DNA of 64,000 nt from Kappaphycus alvarezii (lineage: Eukaryota; Rhodophyta; Florideophyceae; Gigartinales; Solieriaceae). The position numbers and the translations under genes were made by a program. This document shows, piece after piece, positions 47,924 to 55,878 of this stretch. How positions within the stretch are numbered: the first letter of the stretch is position 1; every line of letters begins with the position of its first letter. The stretch spans positions 372,001 through 436,000 of the forward strand of contig NADL03000488.1 in assembly GCA_002205965.3 (NCBI GenBank), written 5' to 3'. The notes beneath the pieces are model-generated. The model had not been told where the DNA came from and made no database searches. It saw only the letters and a program-made list of their open reading frames with translations.

Positions 47924-48850
47924 ATGGATCTCAACGCTGCTCGTATAACGTTCACAGGGGGCAAGAATGAAGACGTTGAGGAGTTTCTCTATACATATGT
48001 CAACGTTGTGATGCGTGAGAAGAGCGATGAAGAGAAGGCCGAAAGTATCTTCGCCTATCTTCATGGTGACGCAAAGCACAAATATAAGGCCAAGTTTATC
48101 AACGGGTGGTCTCTTAACGGGAATGGGCGTAACTTCGGTGAGGTATGTGAGTGGCTTGTGAAAGAATATGCTAAGCAGGTAGAACCAGATGAGATGATTC
48201 GTACCGCCATAGAGGCCCGGCTCAACTTCGACGATTTGTTAAGCTCATTGGTATACTTGTGTGATCTCTATGAAAAGGCTGGGTTCAACGCCCAAGCCAA
48301 GTACGGAATGCTGCGTAAGGCGGCGATGGGGGATAAGCGGCTCTCCGATTTCCTCCTCATCAAGGGCCCTCACACTTTTAATGAACTGAAGGGTACCATA
48401 GTAGAATTTGTCAAAAATTCGGAGACGTTTCAGTCACTAAGTGAAATACCGAGGGAAACCCGTACATCTATGCCGATCGTGCATCCTGAAAAGAATTATC
48501 AAAGGCCAGCTACTAGCGCAGCAGCATTGGAATCAGTCAGGAGCGATGTCAAAAACTTGGAAGAAAGGTTGGAAACCCGATTCGATAATCGACTTGACAT
48601 GATAACCTCGCAGTTGGAAAGCCTTACTCTTACCATTAAGAAGAACCAGTCTGGGGCCCCAAGGCCGCAGAAGTCTGTTCCTACTGTCACAAGCCTGGAC
48701 ACTTTGCAAATAGGTGTCCTGATAATCCACATAGAAACACTCGTTGTGGAAAGTGCGGTCGTTACGGGCATCATGAAAGTAACTGCTGGTCTAAAGACAA
48801 CAGAAGAGCAAATTTATCGGACGCGAGGAGTGAGTCAGGACCAGAGATGA
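47924..48850 (+). CDS. gag: Gypsy-1 Gag, capsid part
   Basis: An ATG 89 bases after the LTR starts a frame with an acidic, helical capsid-like protein (FTGGKNEDVEEFLYTYVNVV, then KAESIFAYLHGDA, typical of Retrotrans_gag). A coiled-coil-like stretch follows (SDVKNLEERLETRFDNRL). Only the part up to about 48670 appears genuine. The zinc knuckles that should follow lie in the -1 frame, and the last 60 codons here are out of frame. A one-base shift between 48640 and 48676 (a GGGGCCCC run lies there) joins the two. Confidence 0.85.
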   Translation: MDLNAARITFTGGKNEDVEEFLYTYVNVVMREKSDEEKAESIFAYLHGDAKHKYKAKFINGWSLNGNGRNFGEVCEWLVKEYAKQVEPDEMIRTAIEARLNFDDLLSSLVYLCDLYEKAGFNAQAKYGMLRKAAMGDKRLSDFLLIKGPHTFNELKGTIVEFVKNSETFQSLSEIPRETRTSMPIVHPEKNYQRPATSAAALESVRSDVKNLEERLETRFDNRLDMITSQLESLTLTIKKNQSGAPRPQKSVPTVTSLDTLQIGVLIIHIETLVVESAVVTGIMKVTAGLKTTEEQIYRTRGVSQDQR

Positions 48851-49320
48851 AAATCTTACAAAACAGGAAGGATCAAAGGTTGGCGGATGCCGGTAATGTA
48901 TCCATCGCTGAAGAAATCAGTCAAGTTAATGTGACAAAAAGGGATGGGGAAGGGAACGTTTTGTCGAAAAAACCTAGGCTAGATTATGGAATGCTGGAGC
49001 ATATCCCAGCACCTGTACCTCCTCGAACCAAGAGGCTTGATCAAGTTGTTCCAGGGGTGGGAAACACTTCGGCCAAGAAGACGAGAAAGAGTAAGAAATT
49101 TAAGAGTATCCCGAAGGACGTACTAGAATATGTGAAGAAGTACAATTTGGTGGCTGAGCTTGCATCGGCCCCAACTGGGATAACGTTTGGTCAACTTTTG
49201 AGGGGCGACGCAGAGGACGCGAGAAAGAACTCAAAAAAATTATCAGGTCTAATAAGTCCGCTAAGGGTAAGAAACTGTTTCTTCAATCGGCCTCGACAGC
49301 ACCAAGACGTCTTAAACTAG
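48640..49320 (+). CDS. Gypsy-1 nucleocapsid zinc knuckles and linker
   Basis: This frame, -1 relative to Gag, encodes two perfect CX2CX4HX4C knuckles, CSYCHKPGHFANRC (from 48676) and CGKCGRYGHHESNC. A basic, Lys-rich linker with KKTRKSKKFKSIPKDVLEY follows. It is open from the TAA at 48637 to the TAG at 49318. An in-frame A AAA AAA heptamer at 49233-49239 can carry the reading into the protease frame. It binds the RNA genome in the particle. Confidence 0.85.
   Translation, partial: EEPVWGPKAAEVCSYCHKPGHFANRCPDNPHRNTRCGKCGRYGHHESNCWSKDNRRANLSDARSESGPEMKILQNRKDQRLADAGNVSIAEEISQVNVTKRDGEGNVLSKKPRLDYGMLEHIPAPVPPRTKRLDQVVPGVGNTSAKKTRKSKKFKSIPKDVLEYVKKYNLVAELASAPTGITFGQLLRGDAEDARKNSKKLSGLISPLRVRNCFFNRPRQHQDVLN
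49233..49239 (+). promoter_or_regulatory. Candidate -1 frameshift slippery site (A7)
   Basis: Seven A in the register A AAA AAA relative to the nucleocapsid frame. A -1 slip here continues as ...KKIIRSNKSAKG... straight into the protease, RT and integrase frame. No strong downstream stem or pseudoknot was obvious, and a single lost A from an A8 run would look the same. Confidence 0.5.
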
Positions 49321-52300
49321 TACCAGTCAAAGTATTGGGAATGAAAACCCAAGCTCTTTTCGATTCGGGCGCTGTTCCAAACCTTATCTCAGAAACTTTG
49401 GTGACAGATTTAGGTCTCGAAATTATTCCAACTACTCGAAGAATAACTGTGGCGGATGGAACCGTCTCAAAATGCATGGGCACTGTTAACAAGGTTTCCG
49501 TGTTCTTTGGGGACTCTAAAGTTGATGTAGACTTTCTCGTCATGCCGGAGCTCCCTTTCGATGCAATCATTGGCTGTCCTACCATGGAAAGACTAGGGAC
49601 CTGCATTGACTTGGGCAACCAAATCGTTTCAGTTAATGTTGACGGCAGAAACGTGAAGATGCCCCTGGATTTCGACAAAAGCACACATCCGGAAGATCTA
49701 AGAGAGACGGACAGTGAAGATTTCACTTCTAGCTATGACAGCGAAGATTCCGAACCAACTAACACTTTCGGAAGTGAGAAAGGGTACGCTCGGGGGACAA
49801 TGAACATGACATGGGACGATTATGATTCTGGGTTTGAAACAGATGAAGAATGGAATTCTAGGGTAGGTTTGACACCTGAATGTGTTTCTTTTTGCGATAA
49901 TATCGAATCAAAGGACGGAATTCGGGGCATGAAAGAAGATTACAATTGCACGGAAAACAAGAATATATCGAATTCCATATCTGAAGATGTGAGCACGCCG
50001 GAAGAGGTCCTTCAAAATTTGGAGGGTGAGGATCAAGAAAAGGACCAGCGCCAAATTGGAGAAATTCAAGAAAAAGTACAGCACCTTCCAGCCCCCGCCT
50101 CAATGATAATATCCGACATGTTAACATCTTCCGAAGTAATTGCATGGAGCGTTTCCGATTTAAGACAAGCAAGTGTACCGGTCACTCACTCATTTGAACT
50201 TACCGATACTAAACCAATTTACCACAGGCCTAGACGTCAACCGCCAAAATATGACCAATTTATCTCAGAGAATGTTACAAGTATGCTGGAAAATGATATC
50301 ATTCGGCCAGTTTCATCCCCATGGTCATTTCCAGTTGTGGTCGCACCAAAGAAGGATGGAAAGCTGCGTTTTTGCGTCGATTACCGACAACTGAACCAGA
50401 GAATGATACCCGATCGATTTCCGATTCCGAATATGGAGGAAATCCTCGAGGACTTGAAGGACGGGAGATACTTCACCTCAATTGATCTTTACACTGGTTA
50501 TTGGCAGATTCCATTGGATGAAAAATGCAAGGAAAAAACAACTTTTACCAGCAAAGCCGGTACATTCAGGTTCGAAGTGATGCCTTTTGGTCTCATGAAT
50601 GCCCCAGCTACATTCCAAAGAATGATGAACGAGGTTTTGAAAGGACTTCCATTTGCAAGAGTTTATATCGATGATGTAGTGATATTCTCAAAAACCTTGG
50701 ATCAGCACATATCGCATGTCAAGACTGTGGTGGAGAAAATAGCTGCGTACAGCCTGAAAATTAAGTTAAGCAAATGCTTCTTTGCGAAAACGTCTATCCA
50801 ATTACTCGGTCATATCGTCGATCAAGAGGGAATTAAAGTGGATCCAGAGAAAACGAAAAAAATCAAGTTGGCACCAAGGCCCGCTTCAAAGACGGAGGTT
50901 CGAAGCTTCTTAGGACTGGCCTCATATTACAGGAGATTTATCAAAGATTTCGCCAAGACTGCAGCACCGTTACATGCCAGCACAACAAAGAACGGAAAAT
51001 TTTTATGGAACAAGGAAATGCAAACCGCATTTGAAGAGCTTAAAGATAAGCTATGTGTCCCCCCAGTGCTCATGTATCCAGATTTCAAGAGACCATTTGT
51101 TGTGGAGACAGATGCCTCAGAACGGTCTTTGGGTGCCGTTTTGTCCCAAAAAGATGAAAACGGAAGACTACACCCGGTTCAATTCGCAAGTCGCACTCTG
51201 AATGATGCGGAAAGGAGATACTCAGTCTGCGAAAAAGAAGCGCTCGCTGTTGTCTTCGCACTGAAAAAGTTTCGCGTATACCTTTTATCACTCGAGAAAT
51301 TTGTCTTGATAACTGATCACCAGGCACTTAAGACAGCATTCCAAAAGAAAGATGTACATCACCGCTTGGCCCGATGGCTCGACATTTTCGCAGAATATCG
51401 GTTTGAAATTGTGTATAGGCCCGGACGCAATAATCAGCCTGCCGACTACCTATCCCGCTTGAGGGATCCACTGATTCCAAATGAAAAAGCTTCCGAGAAC
51501 ATCGTCGGAGTTGCCGAGGTGCAAGTGCCGAACAATAACGAGTACGAAGCTAATATTGACGGACTAATTAAATTCCTGGATGGACTAGAAATGAGAAAGG
51601 TTGATATTGAACACAGAAATTGGGTACGTAGGAATCAAAAGGCTTTTACACTATGGAATGGGAAACTCTTCCGACACACGAAAGCCGGTCCTCGACTAGT
51701 GGCCCCTTTGAAAGAAAGAATGAAGATCTTGAGGACTTTTCATGATGAGTTAGGGCATTGGGATCTCGAAACAACCAAGAAATTCGTTACTGAGAGATTC
51801 TGGTGGCCCAGTATCCATAAGGACGTCTATAACTTCGTGAAAAGCTGCGACAACTGTCAAAAATTCACGCCAATACGAAAGTATAAGACAACTCTAGGCT
51901 TTCCAGTTTCCGGTCTCTTTGAAACCTTTTCAATTGACTTTGCCGGCCCATTCAAGGAAACCTCTTCCGGAAACAAATATCTCCTTATAGGGGTGGAACA
52001 TCTTACTGGATGGCCAATAGCAGTTGCAGTTGAGGAGGCCAATGCTGAAGTGGTCCTGAGATTCATCGAAAAAGAAATAATTGAACCGTTTGGTCTTCCA
52101 AAAAGGATCATCTCGGATAACGCACTTTGTTTTACTGCAACTTCACTGCTTCGTTTCTTGGAAGAAAAAGGTATTCAGCTAAAGACAGTTCTCGCATATG
52201 CTCCTATGTCAAACGGAAAGCGGAGAGGATGGTTGGAACCATCAAACGATCAATATCGAAAACTATGTCCGAGAATGAAATCCAGTGGGAAGATGCCTTA

Positions 52301-52364
52301 CCAAAAGTGTTATACGGCTATCGGCGAAGAAGAGGAAGAAGTGGACGGTCACCGTTTGAGCTAA
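49239..52364 (+). CDS. pol: Gypsy-1 Pol: protease, RT, RNase H, integrase N-part
   Basis: The frame encodes a retropepsin (ALFDSGAVPNLIS, DSG at 49362-49370). An acidic spacer follows, then RT with RFCVDYRQLN, FRFEVMPFGLMNAPATFQ and YIDD at 50664-50675, and RNase H with VVETDASERSLGAVLSQ. The integrase has its HHCC zinc finger (His 51741 and 51756, Cys 51846 and 51855), the first Asp in FSIDFAGP (51936) and the second in IISDNALCF (52116). The frame then reads NGK and leaves the integrase. The catalytic Glu is in another frame, reached by a one-base shift at the AAA at 52217-52219. The final 48 codons are out of frame. Confidence 0.9.
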   Translation: MIRSNKSAKGKKLFLQSASTAPRRLKLVPVKVLGMKTQALFDSGAVPNLISETLVTDLGLEIIPTTRRITVADGTVSKCMGTVNKVSVFFGDSKVDVDFLVMPELPFDAIIGCPTMERLGTCIDLGNQIVSVNVDGRNVKMPLDFDKSTHPEDLRETDSEDFTSSYDSEDSEPTNTFGSEKGYARGTMNMTWDDYDSGFETDEEWNSRVGLTPECVSFCDNIESKDGIRGMKEDYNCTENKNISNSISEDVSTPEEVLQNLEGEDQEKDQRQIGEIQEKVQHLPAPASMIISDMLTSSEVIAWSVSDLRQASVPVTHSFELTDTKPIYHRPRRQPPKYDQFISENVTSMLENDIIRPVSSPWSFPVVVAPKKDGKLRFCVDYRQLNQRMIPDRFPIPNMEEILEDLKDGRYFTSIDLYTGYWQIPLDEKCKEKTTFTSKAGTFRFEVMPFGLMNAPATFQRMMNEVLKGLPFARVYIDDVVIFSKTLDQHISHVKTVVEKIAAYSLKIKLSKCFFAKTSIQLLGHIVDQEGIKVDPEKTKKIKLAPRPASKTEVRSFLGLASYYRRFIKDFAKTAAPLHASTTKNGKFLWNKEMQTAFEELKDKLCVPPVLMYPDFKRPFVVETDASERSLGAVLSQKDENGRLHPVQFASRTLNDAERRYSVCEKEALAVVFALKKFRVYLLSLEKFVLITDHQALKTAFQKKDVHHRLARWLDIFAEYRFEIVYRPGRNNQPADYLSRLRDPLIPNEKASENIVGVAEVQVPNNNEYEANIDGLIKFLDGLEMRKVDIEHRNWVRRNQKAFTLWNGKLFRHTKAGPRLVAPLKERMKILRTFHDELGHWDLETTKKFVTERFWWPSIHKDVYNFVKSCDNCQKFTPIRKYKTTLGFPVSGLFETFSIDFAGPFKETSSGNKYLLIGVEHLTGWPIAVAVEEANAEVVLRFIEKEIIEPFGLPKRIISDNALCFTATSLLRFLEEKGIQLKTVLAYAPMSNGKRRGWLEPSNDQYRKLCPRMKSSGKMPYQKCYTAIGEEEEEVDGHRLS

Positions 52365-52864
52365 TGTACGGAAGAGCTCCTAGAATGTTACAGAGAGATA
52401 TGGAAACAAATGTTATCGATGAAGAGAGTAGAGAGGTCGAACTATTGGCCACCGAAAGCTGGAGATCACACCGCGCGCTAACACAGACAAGAAATAAGGA
52501 TGAAGAGCCTCCAGTCCAAACTTTCTCAGTCGGCTCTAAAGTACTTGTAGCACACGGAAAAGCAATGCAACAGGCTGTGAAGTGGCCGGCTTTCCAAACA
52601 AAGTACTCGAACCCTTGCATCGTCACGGAGGAAAGACACCCGCATTATAAGCTCTGTTCAAGCTCAGGGAAGAGATCAAGGAGGGCAATCCATGCACGTC
52701 GTCTGGTCCCTTACCATCAGAGGCCTGAAGAATTCCTTCTCACACAGGACTATGCGCAACCACGAGGCATACTCATCTTTAACTATAGAATGATTCCTAT
52801 GGAGGAAAAAGGGCCTGGGAATGGATCATCTCGATTACGCGTGACTACTACGAACTCCACGTAA
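52220..52864 (+). CDS. Gypsy-1 integrase C-terminal part
   Basis: In the -1 frame relative to Pol this begins with AERMVGTIKRSI, supplying the catalytic Glu (GAG at 52223-52225) of the NGxxE motif. It continues with PFELMYGRAPRM and a GPY/F-like segment (FQTKYSNPCIVTE ... IHARRLVPYHQR). There is no chromodomain. It ends at the TAA at 52862, but the reading may instead shift to the next coding region at an A5G3 run (52806-52813). Confidence 0.85.
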   Translation, partial: AERMVGTIKRSISKTMSENEIQWEDALPKVLYGYRRRRGRSGRSPFELMYGRAPRMLQRDMETNVIDEESREVELLATESWRSHRALTQTRNKDEEPPVQTFSVGSKVLVAHGKAMQQAVKWPAFQTKYSNPCIVTEERHPHYKLCSSSGKRSRRAIHARRLVPYHQRPEEFLLTQDYAQPRGILIFNYRMIPMEEKGPGNGSSRLRVTTTNST

Positions 52865-53133
52865 TCATCCATTTCTACATTAATATATGCCTATGTTTTC
52901 GTACGTTGAACGGACCATTGCTACCTCAAGAAGATTTCCGACTATTGATCAGAGTTCTATTCTCATTCCAAAACGGAAGGTTCACGGAAGCAGGTCCAGA
53001 GTTTGTGGAAGTCATATATCATTACTCTATAGGAAGGTATGGAATGGTAGCTATCGGAGACTTGTCGCAAACATATCTGAACATTATCCGTCCGTTTACG
53101 TATTTCTCAAGAACAACCAAGATGTGCGACTGA
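52789..53133 (+). CDS. Gypsy-1 extra ORF, domain copy 1
   Basis: This frame is -1 to the integrase tail and open from the TAG at 52786 to the TGA at 53131. It reads WEWIISITRDYYELHVIIHF, then INICLCFRTLNGPLLPQEDF, RLLIRVLFSF and YHYSIGRYGMVAIGDL. It aligns along its length with 53390-53849: INICLCFRTLNG with ISICMCFQTIHG, EDFRLLIRVLFSFQ with EDSVLMLRVFFSFR, YHYSIGRYG with YYLTFGRFG. An ATG at 52799 in the integrase frame could start it if a shift follows. The domain is not one I recognise. The last part of copy 1 (GYSLPPDMEYRLVPYPLWEPY) is in the next frame. Confidence 0.65.
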   Translation, partial: NDSYGGKRAWEWIISITRDYYELHVIIHFYINICLCFRTLNGPLLPQEDFRLLIRVLFSFQNGRFTEAGPEFVEVIYHYSIGRYGMVAIGDLSQTYLNIIRPFTYFSRTTKMCD

Positions 53134-53849
53134 GAGGTTACAGCTTGCCCCCTGATATGGAATATCGACTGGTCCCATATCCTCTATGGGAACCTTACGT
53201 TGCTCCGCTCAGAAACACAACCTCAGCCGAAGACCAGGATCCTCCCGAGGCCGTGATGATGATACGAGCTGGACCATCAAGTGATCGGGGCGGATCATCG
53301 AAGAGGGCAAGGCGTCGGGAGCAGCGAGGAAGATCGCCAAGAAGATCGCCTCAAACACCGCCTAGTCTCCCAGGGGGAAACTATGCATCCTTAATTATTG
53401 GACGGCTACCAATTAGACGTTGGCTTCGCGAAATGACAGAGGACCCACGAGAAGCAGAAGTAATTTCCTTTTTTGCAATTAGTATTTGCATGTGCTTCCA
53501 GACCATTCACGGGGCGCACCTTACTCGTGAGGACTCAGTCCTTATGTTGCGAGTTTTTTTCTCCTTCAGATACCCGTTTCTGGACCCGTTGCCAGAAAAG
53601 TTTGCATACTACGTTTACTACCTCACATTTGGAAGGTTTGGAGAAGTGAAACGGGAGGAGCTCATTAGAGAACACTATGAAACCATACGCCGAATCTACG
53701 AAACTCTTGACCAAGGAGATGAGCCGGTCATCGCACGGTACACACTCTCTCATCATATTGGAAATGAGCTACTACCATATCCTTATAGTGAACCCTATAC
53801 TCTCCCTGATGAATGGATAGAACTCCCACAAGAACAACAAGAGCAGTGA
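52887..53849 (+). CDS. Gypsy-1 extra ORF, copy 1 tail, linker, copy 2
   Basis: The genuine part starts near 53080-53130, where reading moves by -1 from the previous frame. It encodes the tail of copy 1 (YRLVPYPLWEPYVAP), then an Arg/Ser-rich linker with SKRARRREQRGRSPRRSPQT, then copy 2 (about 53390-53849) ending ELLPYPYSEPYTLPDEW, which matches the copy 1 tail. No signal peptide or convincing transmembrane segment is seen, so an envelope protein is unlikely although the position is where env would be. The stop TGA lies 33 bases before the 3' LTR. Function unknown. Confidence 0.7.
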   Translation: MPMFSYVERTIATSRRFPTIDQSSILIPKRKVHGSRSRVCGSHISLLYRKVWNGSYRRLVANISEHYPSVYVFLKNNQDVRLRGYSLPPDMEYRLVPYPLWEPYVAPLRNTTSAEDQDPPEAVMMIRAGPSSDRGGSSKRARRREQRGRSPRRSPQTPPSLPGGNYASLIIGRLPIRRWLREMTEDPREAEVISFFAISICMCFQTIHGAHLTREDSVLMLRVFFSFRYPFLDPLPEKFAYYVYYLTFGRFGEVKREELIREHYETIRRIYETLDQGDEPVIARYTLSHHIGNELLPYPYSEPYTLPDEWIELPQEQQEQ

Positions 53850-53869
53850 CGAGCCGGGACGTTCGTCTT

Positions 53870-53882
53870 GAGCGGGAGGGCG
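53870..53882 (+). promoter_or_regulatory. Gypsy-1 polypurine tract
   Basis: GAGCGGGAGGGCG directly precedes the 3' LTR, the standard place for plus-strand priming. Confidence 0.75.
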
Positions 53883-54601
53883 TGATGTGCGCAAATTCGC
53901 ACACGAAAAAATTTAGATGAGGACCATAATTGTATACAGTATTGGAACTGGGAAGATATTTTTACAGTTTTTGAATTTGCAAGATATTTTTAATTTGGGT
54001 GAGTGTGGCAAATTCATCGGTTGATTTTTTATTTTAGGACACGCTGTCATAGTGGATGTCAGTACAGTTCTAGGTTGTGGGTGATACTACGAGTGACTCT
54101 GAAAGGTCTATATAATGGCCACATCAATTCCCACCCCTGGCCGATGGGTGGCTGGCATGGGTATGGCACCTAGATATTTACCTTGAGGAAATATCTTCTA
54201 ATGGTCTCTCTGGTTCACACGATTCCCGTGAATGCGTTTTATGGTATTTAGTATGTTTGATTGAGACTTTAGGATTAGCCGAAAGGTCTATATAAGCTGA
54301 GTAAAGTGCTTCCTCCTTGAGAGGTCAAGCAAGTTGGCAGACAACTTCAGGTCAAGCTCCGAGTAGTAGGAAGTTGAGAGTCAACTTCAACCCAAGAAAA
54401 CTTTTTCCTAAGCAAGTCGCAGAGAATCAGTGGTAGACGCTGCCCCTTTTATACTTGCTTGTAGCCCTCTCAACTCTCTCCCATATACACTCCTTTTTAT
54501 TTGTTCAACTATACCACGGTAGCACTTTTGTCGCTCGCAACACCTCCGTCTTGGGGTAGTTGGTTCTAAGTATCTCTTCTCCCGACGATTTACCCCTATC
54601 A
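53883..54601 (+). repeat. Gypsy-1 3' LTR
   Basis: 719 bp, identical to the 5' LTR by eye apart from one missing A in the CAAACCC run and one T to C change at 54474. Confidence 0.95.
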
Positions 54602-54606
54602 GATTG
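54602..54606. repeat. Target site duplication GATTG (right)
   Basis: An exact copy of 47110-47114. Confidence 0.95.
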
Positions 54607-54900
54607 TCAAGGGCGAATCAAGTGGTCTGGCAAAAGTACTGGAAACAAACAGAGAAATCCTTGCTCTTGGTATGTGTCTTCGAACCAGGCCATACTTTTG
54701 CTGAGGGAACGGACACACTGACGTGAAAGGCACGACTGCGGATATTTACGGGTGGTAGGGCTTTTTGCACAGCTGCATGAACTGCATCTGCTAGCTTCTC
54801 TTGCGATGTAGGGTTGGAGGAGCAGAAGTTGCTTAACGAAATTCGGTCCGAGGGCCTGCAAGAGCCGATATGTTAAAGGCAGCGATAGCATCCTCGCATT
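54607..54900 (-). pseudogene. LINE-like fragment A, 5' part
   Basis: This is the continuation of fragment A beyond the Gypsy-1 insertion. Minus-strand frames give pieces such as AIAAFNISALAGPRTEF, SAPPTLHRKRS and KALPPVNIRSRAFHVSVS. They resemble the stretch between RT core and C-terminal region in this LINE-like group, but the frame is broken. Taking out Gypsy-1 and one target copy makes the minus strand run continuously into 47109. Confidence 0.45.
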
Positions 54901-55099
54901 GCGTTGGGTCTTGAGCTTTATTACATTTATTAGTTATCCAACACAGATATTCACAGTGATCTCGCTAATGCCTTGTTTTAATGAGGTGTAGAACGAACAT
55001 ATGTAAAATTTGGCTTTTCTTTAGTAAGGCCTCAAACACCGGCTCACCAAATGAATGCATGAAGGTTTCGTACACGGGGAGGCGGAGGGCAGTTCTGTG

Positions 55100-55225
55100 A
55101 ACGGGGAAAGGTTTGGGTGTTTTACTCTTGGAAGATACATCCGATCTATCCCATGGTTTTCCAGACAACCACAATCGACTCAAGAAGGGTATACTGACAC
55201 AGTAATGGGGAAGGAACTACGCTCC
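55100..55225 (-). repeat. 3' UTR of LINE-like fragment C
   Basis: The segment matches the sequence following fragment B (about 45575-45700, opposite orientation) over more than 100 bases, including AAGGAACT..CTCCCTAAAAAG and GTGTTTTACTCTTG blocks. Confidence 0.6.
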
Positions 55226-55490
55226 CTAAAAAGCTACCTTCAGGCCAGCCATCAAGCAGGCCGCATTGGACATGACGGCTGCTGCAGCGTGCCGTTGCAT
55301 CAAAACCCCCCGAACCTTTCCGTACATCTCCAATGCCCTCACGGTCGCGTTCCTTGCCACGTCATTTAGCACTGCACATGCACTCTCCAAGAGTGGAGAT
55401 TGGCACAGGCACGAGCCTACCTCTGGTGGAGGTCGCGATAAAAGACTGATATCTTCTCTGCTTTGCATTTCGCGCCGCATTCAGAGAGGA
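55226..55490 (-). pseudogene. LINE-like fragment C, C-terminal part
   Basis: The minus strand reads MYGKVRGVLMQRHAAAAVMS then NAACLMAGLKVAF and a TAG, equivalent to fragments A and B. Upstream it runs into the Gypsy-2 insertion at 55490 and continues at 61366. Confidence 0.65.
55486..55490. repeat. Target site duplication GAGGA (left)
   Basis: The same five bases recur at 61361-61365. Confidence 0.93.
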
Positions 55491-55846
55491 TGAAACGAAA
55501 GAGTAGTTGGGGCAAAGGAAGACAGTTGAAATAAACTCAGATGTTGACTTTGATCGATGTTGAAAAATGTTTGTTGGTTGTTCCTGCCGCTACTCGGCAT
55601 CTACGACCTCTTATATAGTGCTTTGTACCCCCCTCAATGGGTGTAAAAACACACATTACAAATAAACTAACTGGACGCGTCTAATGTGCTCTAAAATACT
55701 CTAGAACACTAATCCGAAACGTCTAGATGCATTACAGCAATGCATAATAAAATTCTACACGCAAAATAAAAATGCCACGCTAAATAGCATTGCTGGCATA
55801 TCTCAAGAGGCGTCCATAACATTCTAGTAAACACTAGATTGTTACA
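55491..55846 (-). repeat. Gypsy-2 3' LTR
   Basis: 356 bp. Read on the minus strand it starts TGTAACAATC and ends CGTTTCA. I saw no difference from the other LTR at 61005-61360. Confidence 0.95.
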
Positions 55847-55868
55847 CTATTCCCACCTCCTCTCTATT
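55847..55868 (-). promoter_or_regulatory. Gypsy-2 polypurine tract
   Basis: On the minus strand AGAGAGGAGGTGGGAATAG directly precedes the 3' LTR. Confidence 0.75.
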
Positions 55869-55878
55869 GACGTCCTCG

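Larger units (their letters stand above)
47115..54601 (+). mobile_element. Ty3/gypsy LTR retrotransposon, Gypsy-1
   Basis: A complete 7487 bp insertion with TG...CA LTRs, a 5-bp target duplication, a primer-binding site, Gag with two zinc knuckles, Pol in gypsy order (protease, RT, RNase H, integrase), an extra coding region and a polypurine tract. The two LTRs differ by one substitution (47707 T against 54474 C) and one A in an A-run near 47621, so the insertion is recent. Despite that, the coding region steps to the -1 frame five times. It interrupts LINE-like fragment A. The integrase lacks a chromodomain. Confidence 0.95.

Noticed and set aside
52887..53849. Envelope protein for the Gypsy-1 extra ORF
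   Set aside because: No signal peptide, convincing transmembrane anchor or furin-like site in order; instead a duplicated domain and a basic linker.
55055..55369. Plus-strand 104-codon frame that also looks conserved at 45.5 kb
   Set aside because: Conservation of the DNA is explained by the LINE-like tail on the opposite strand, where both copies share the reading frame and stop.
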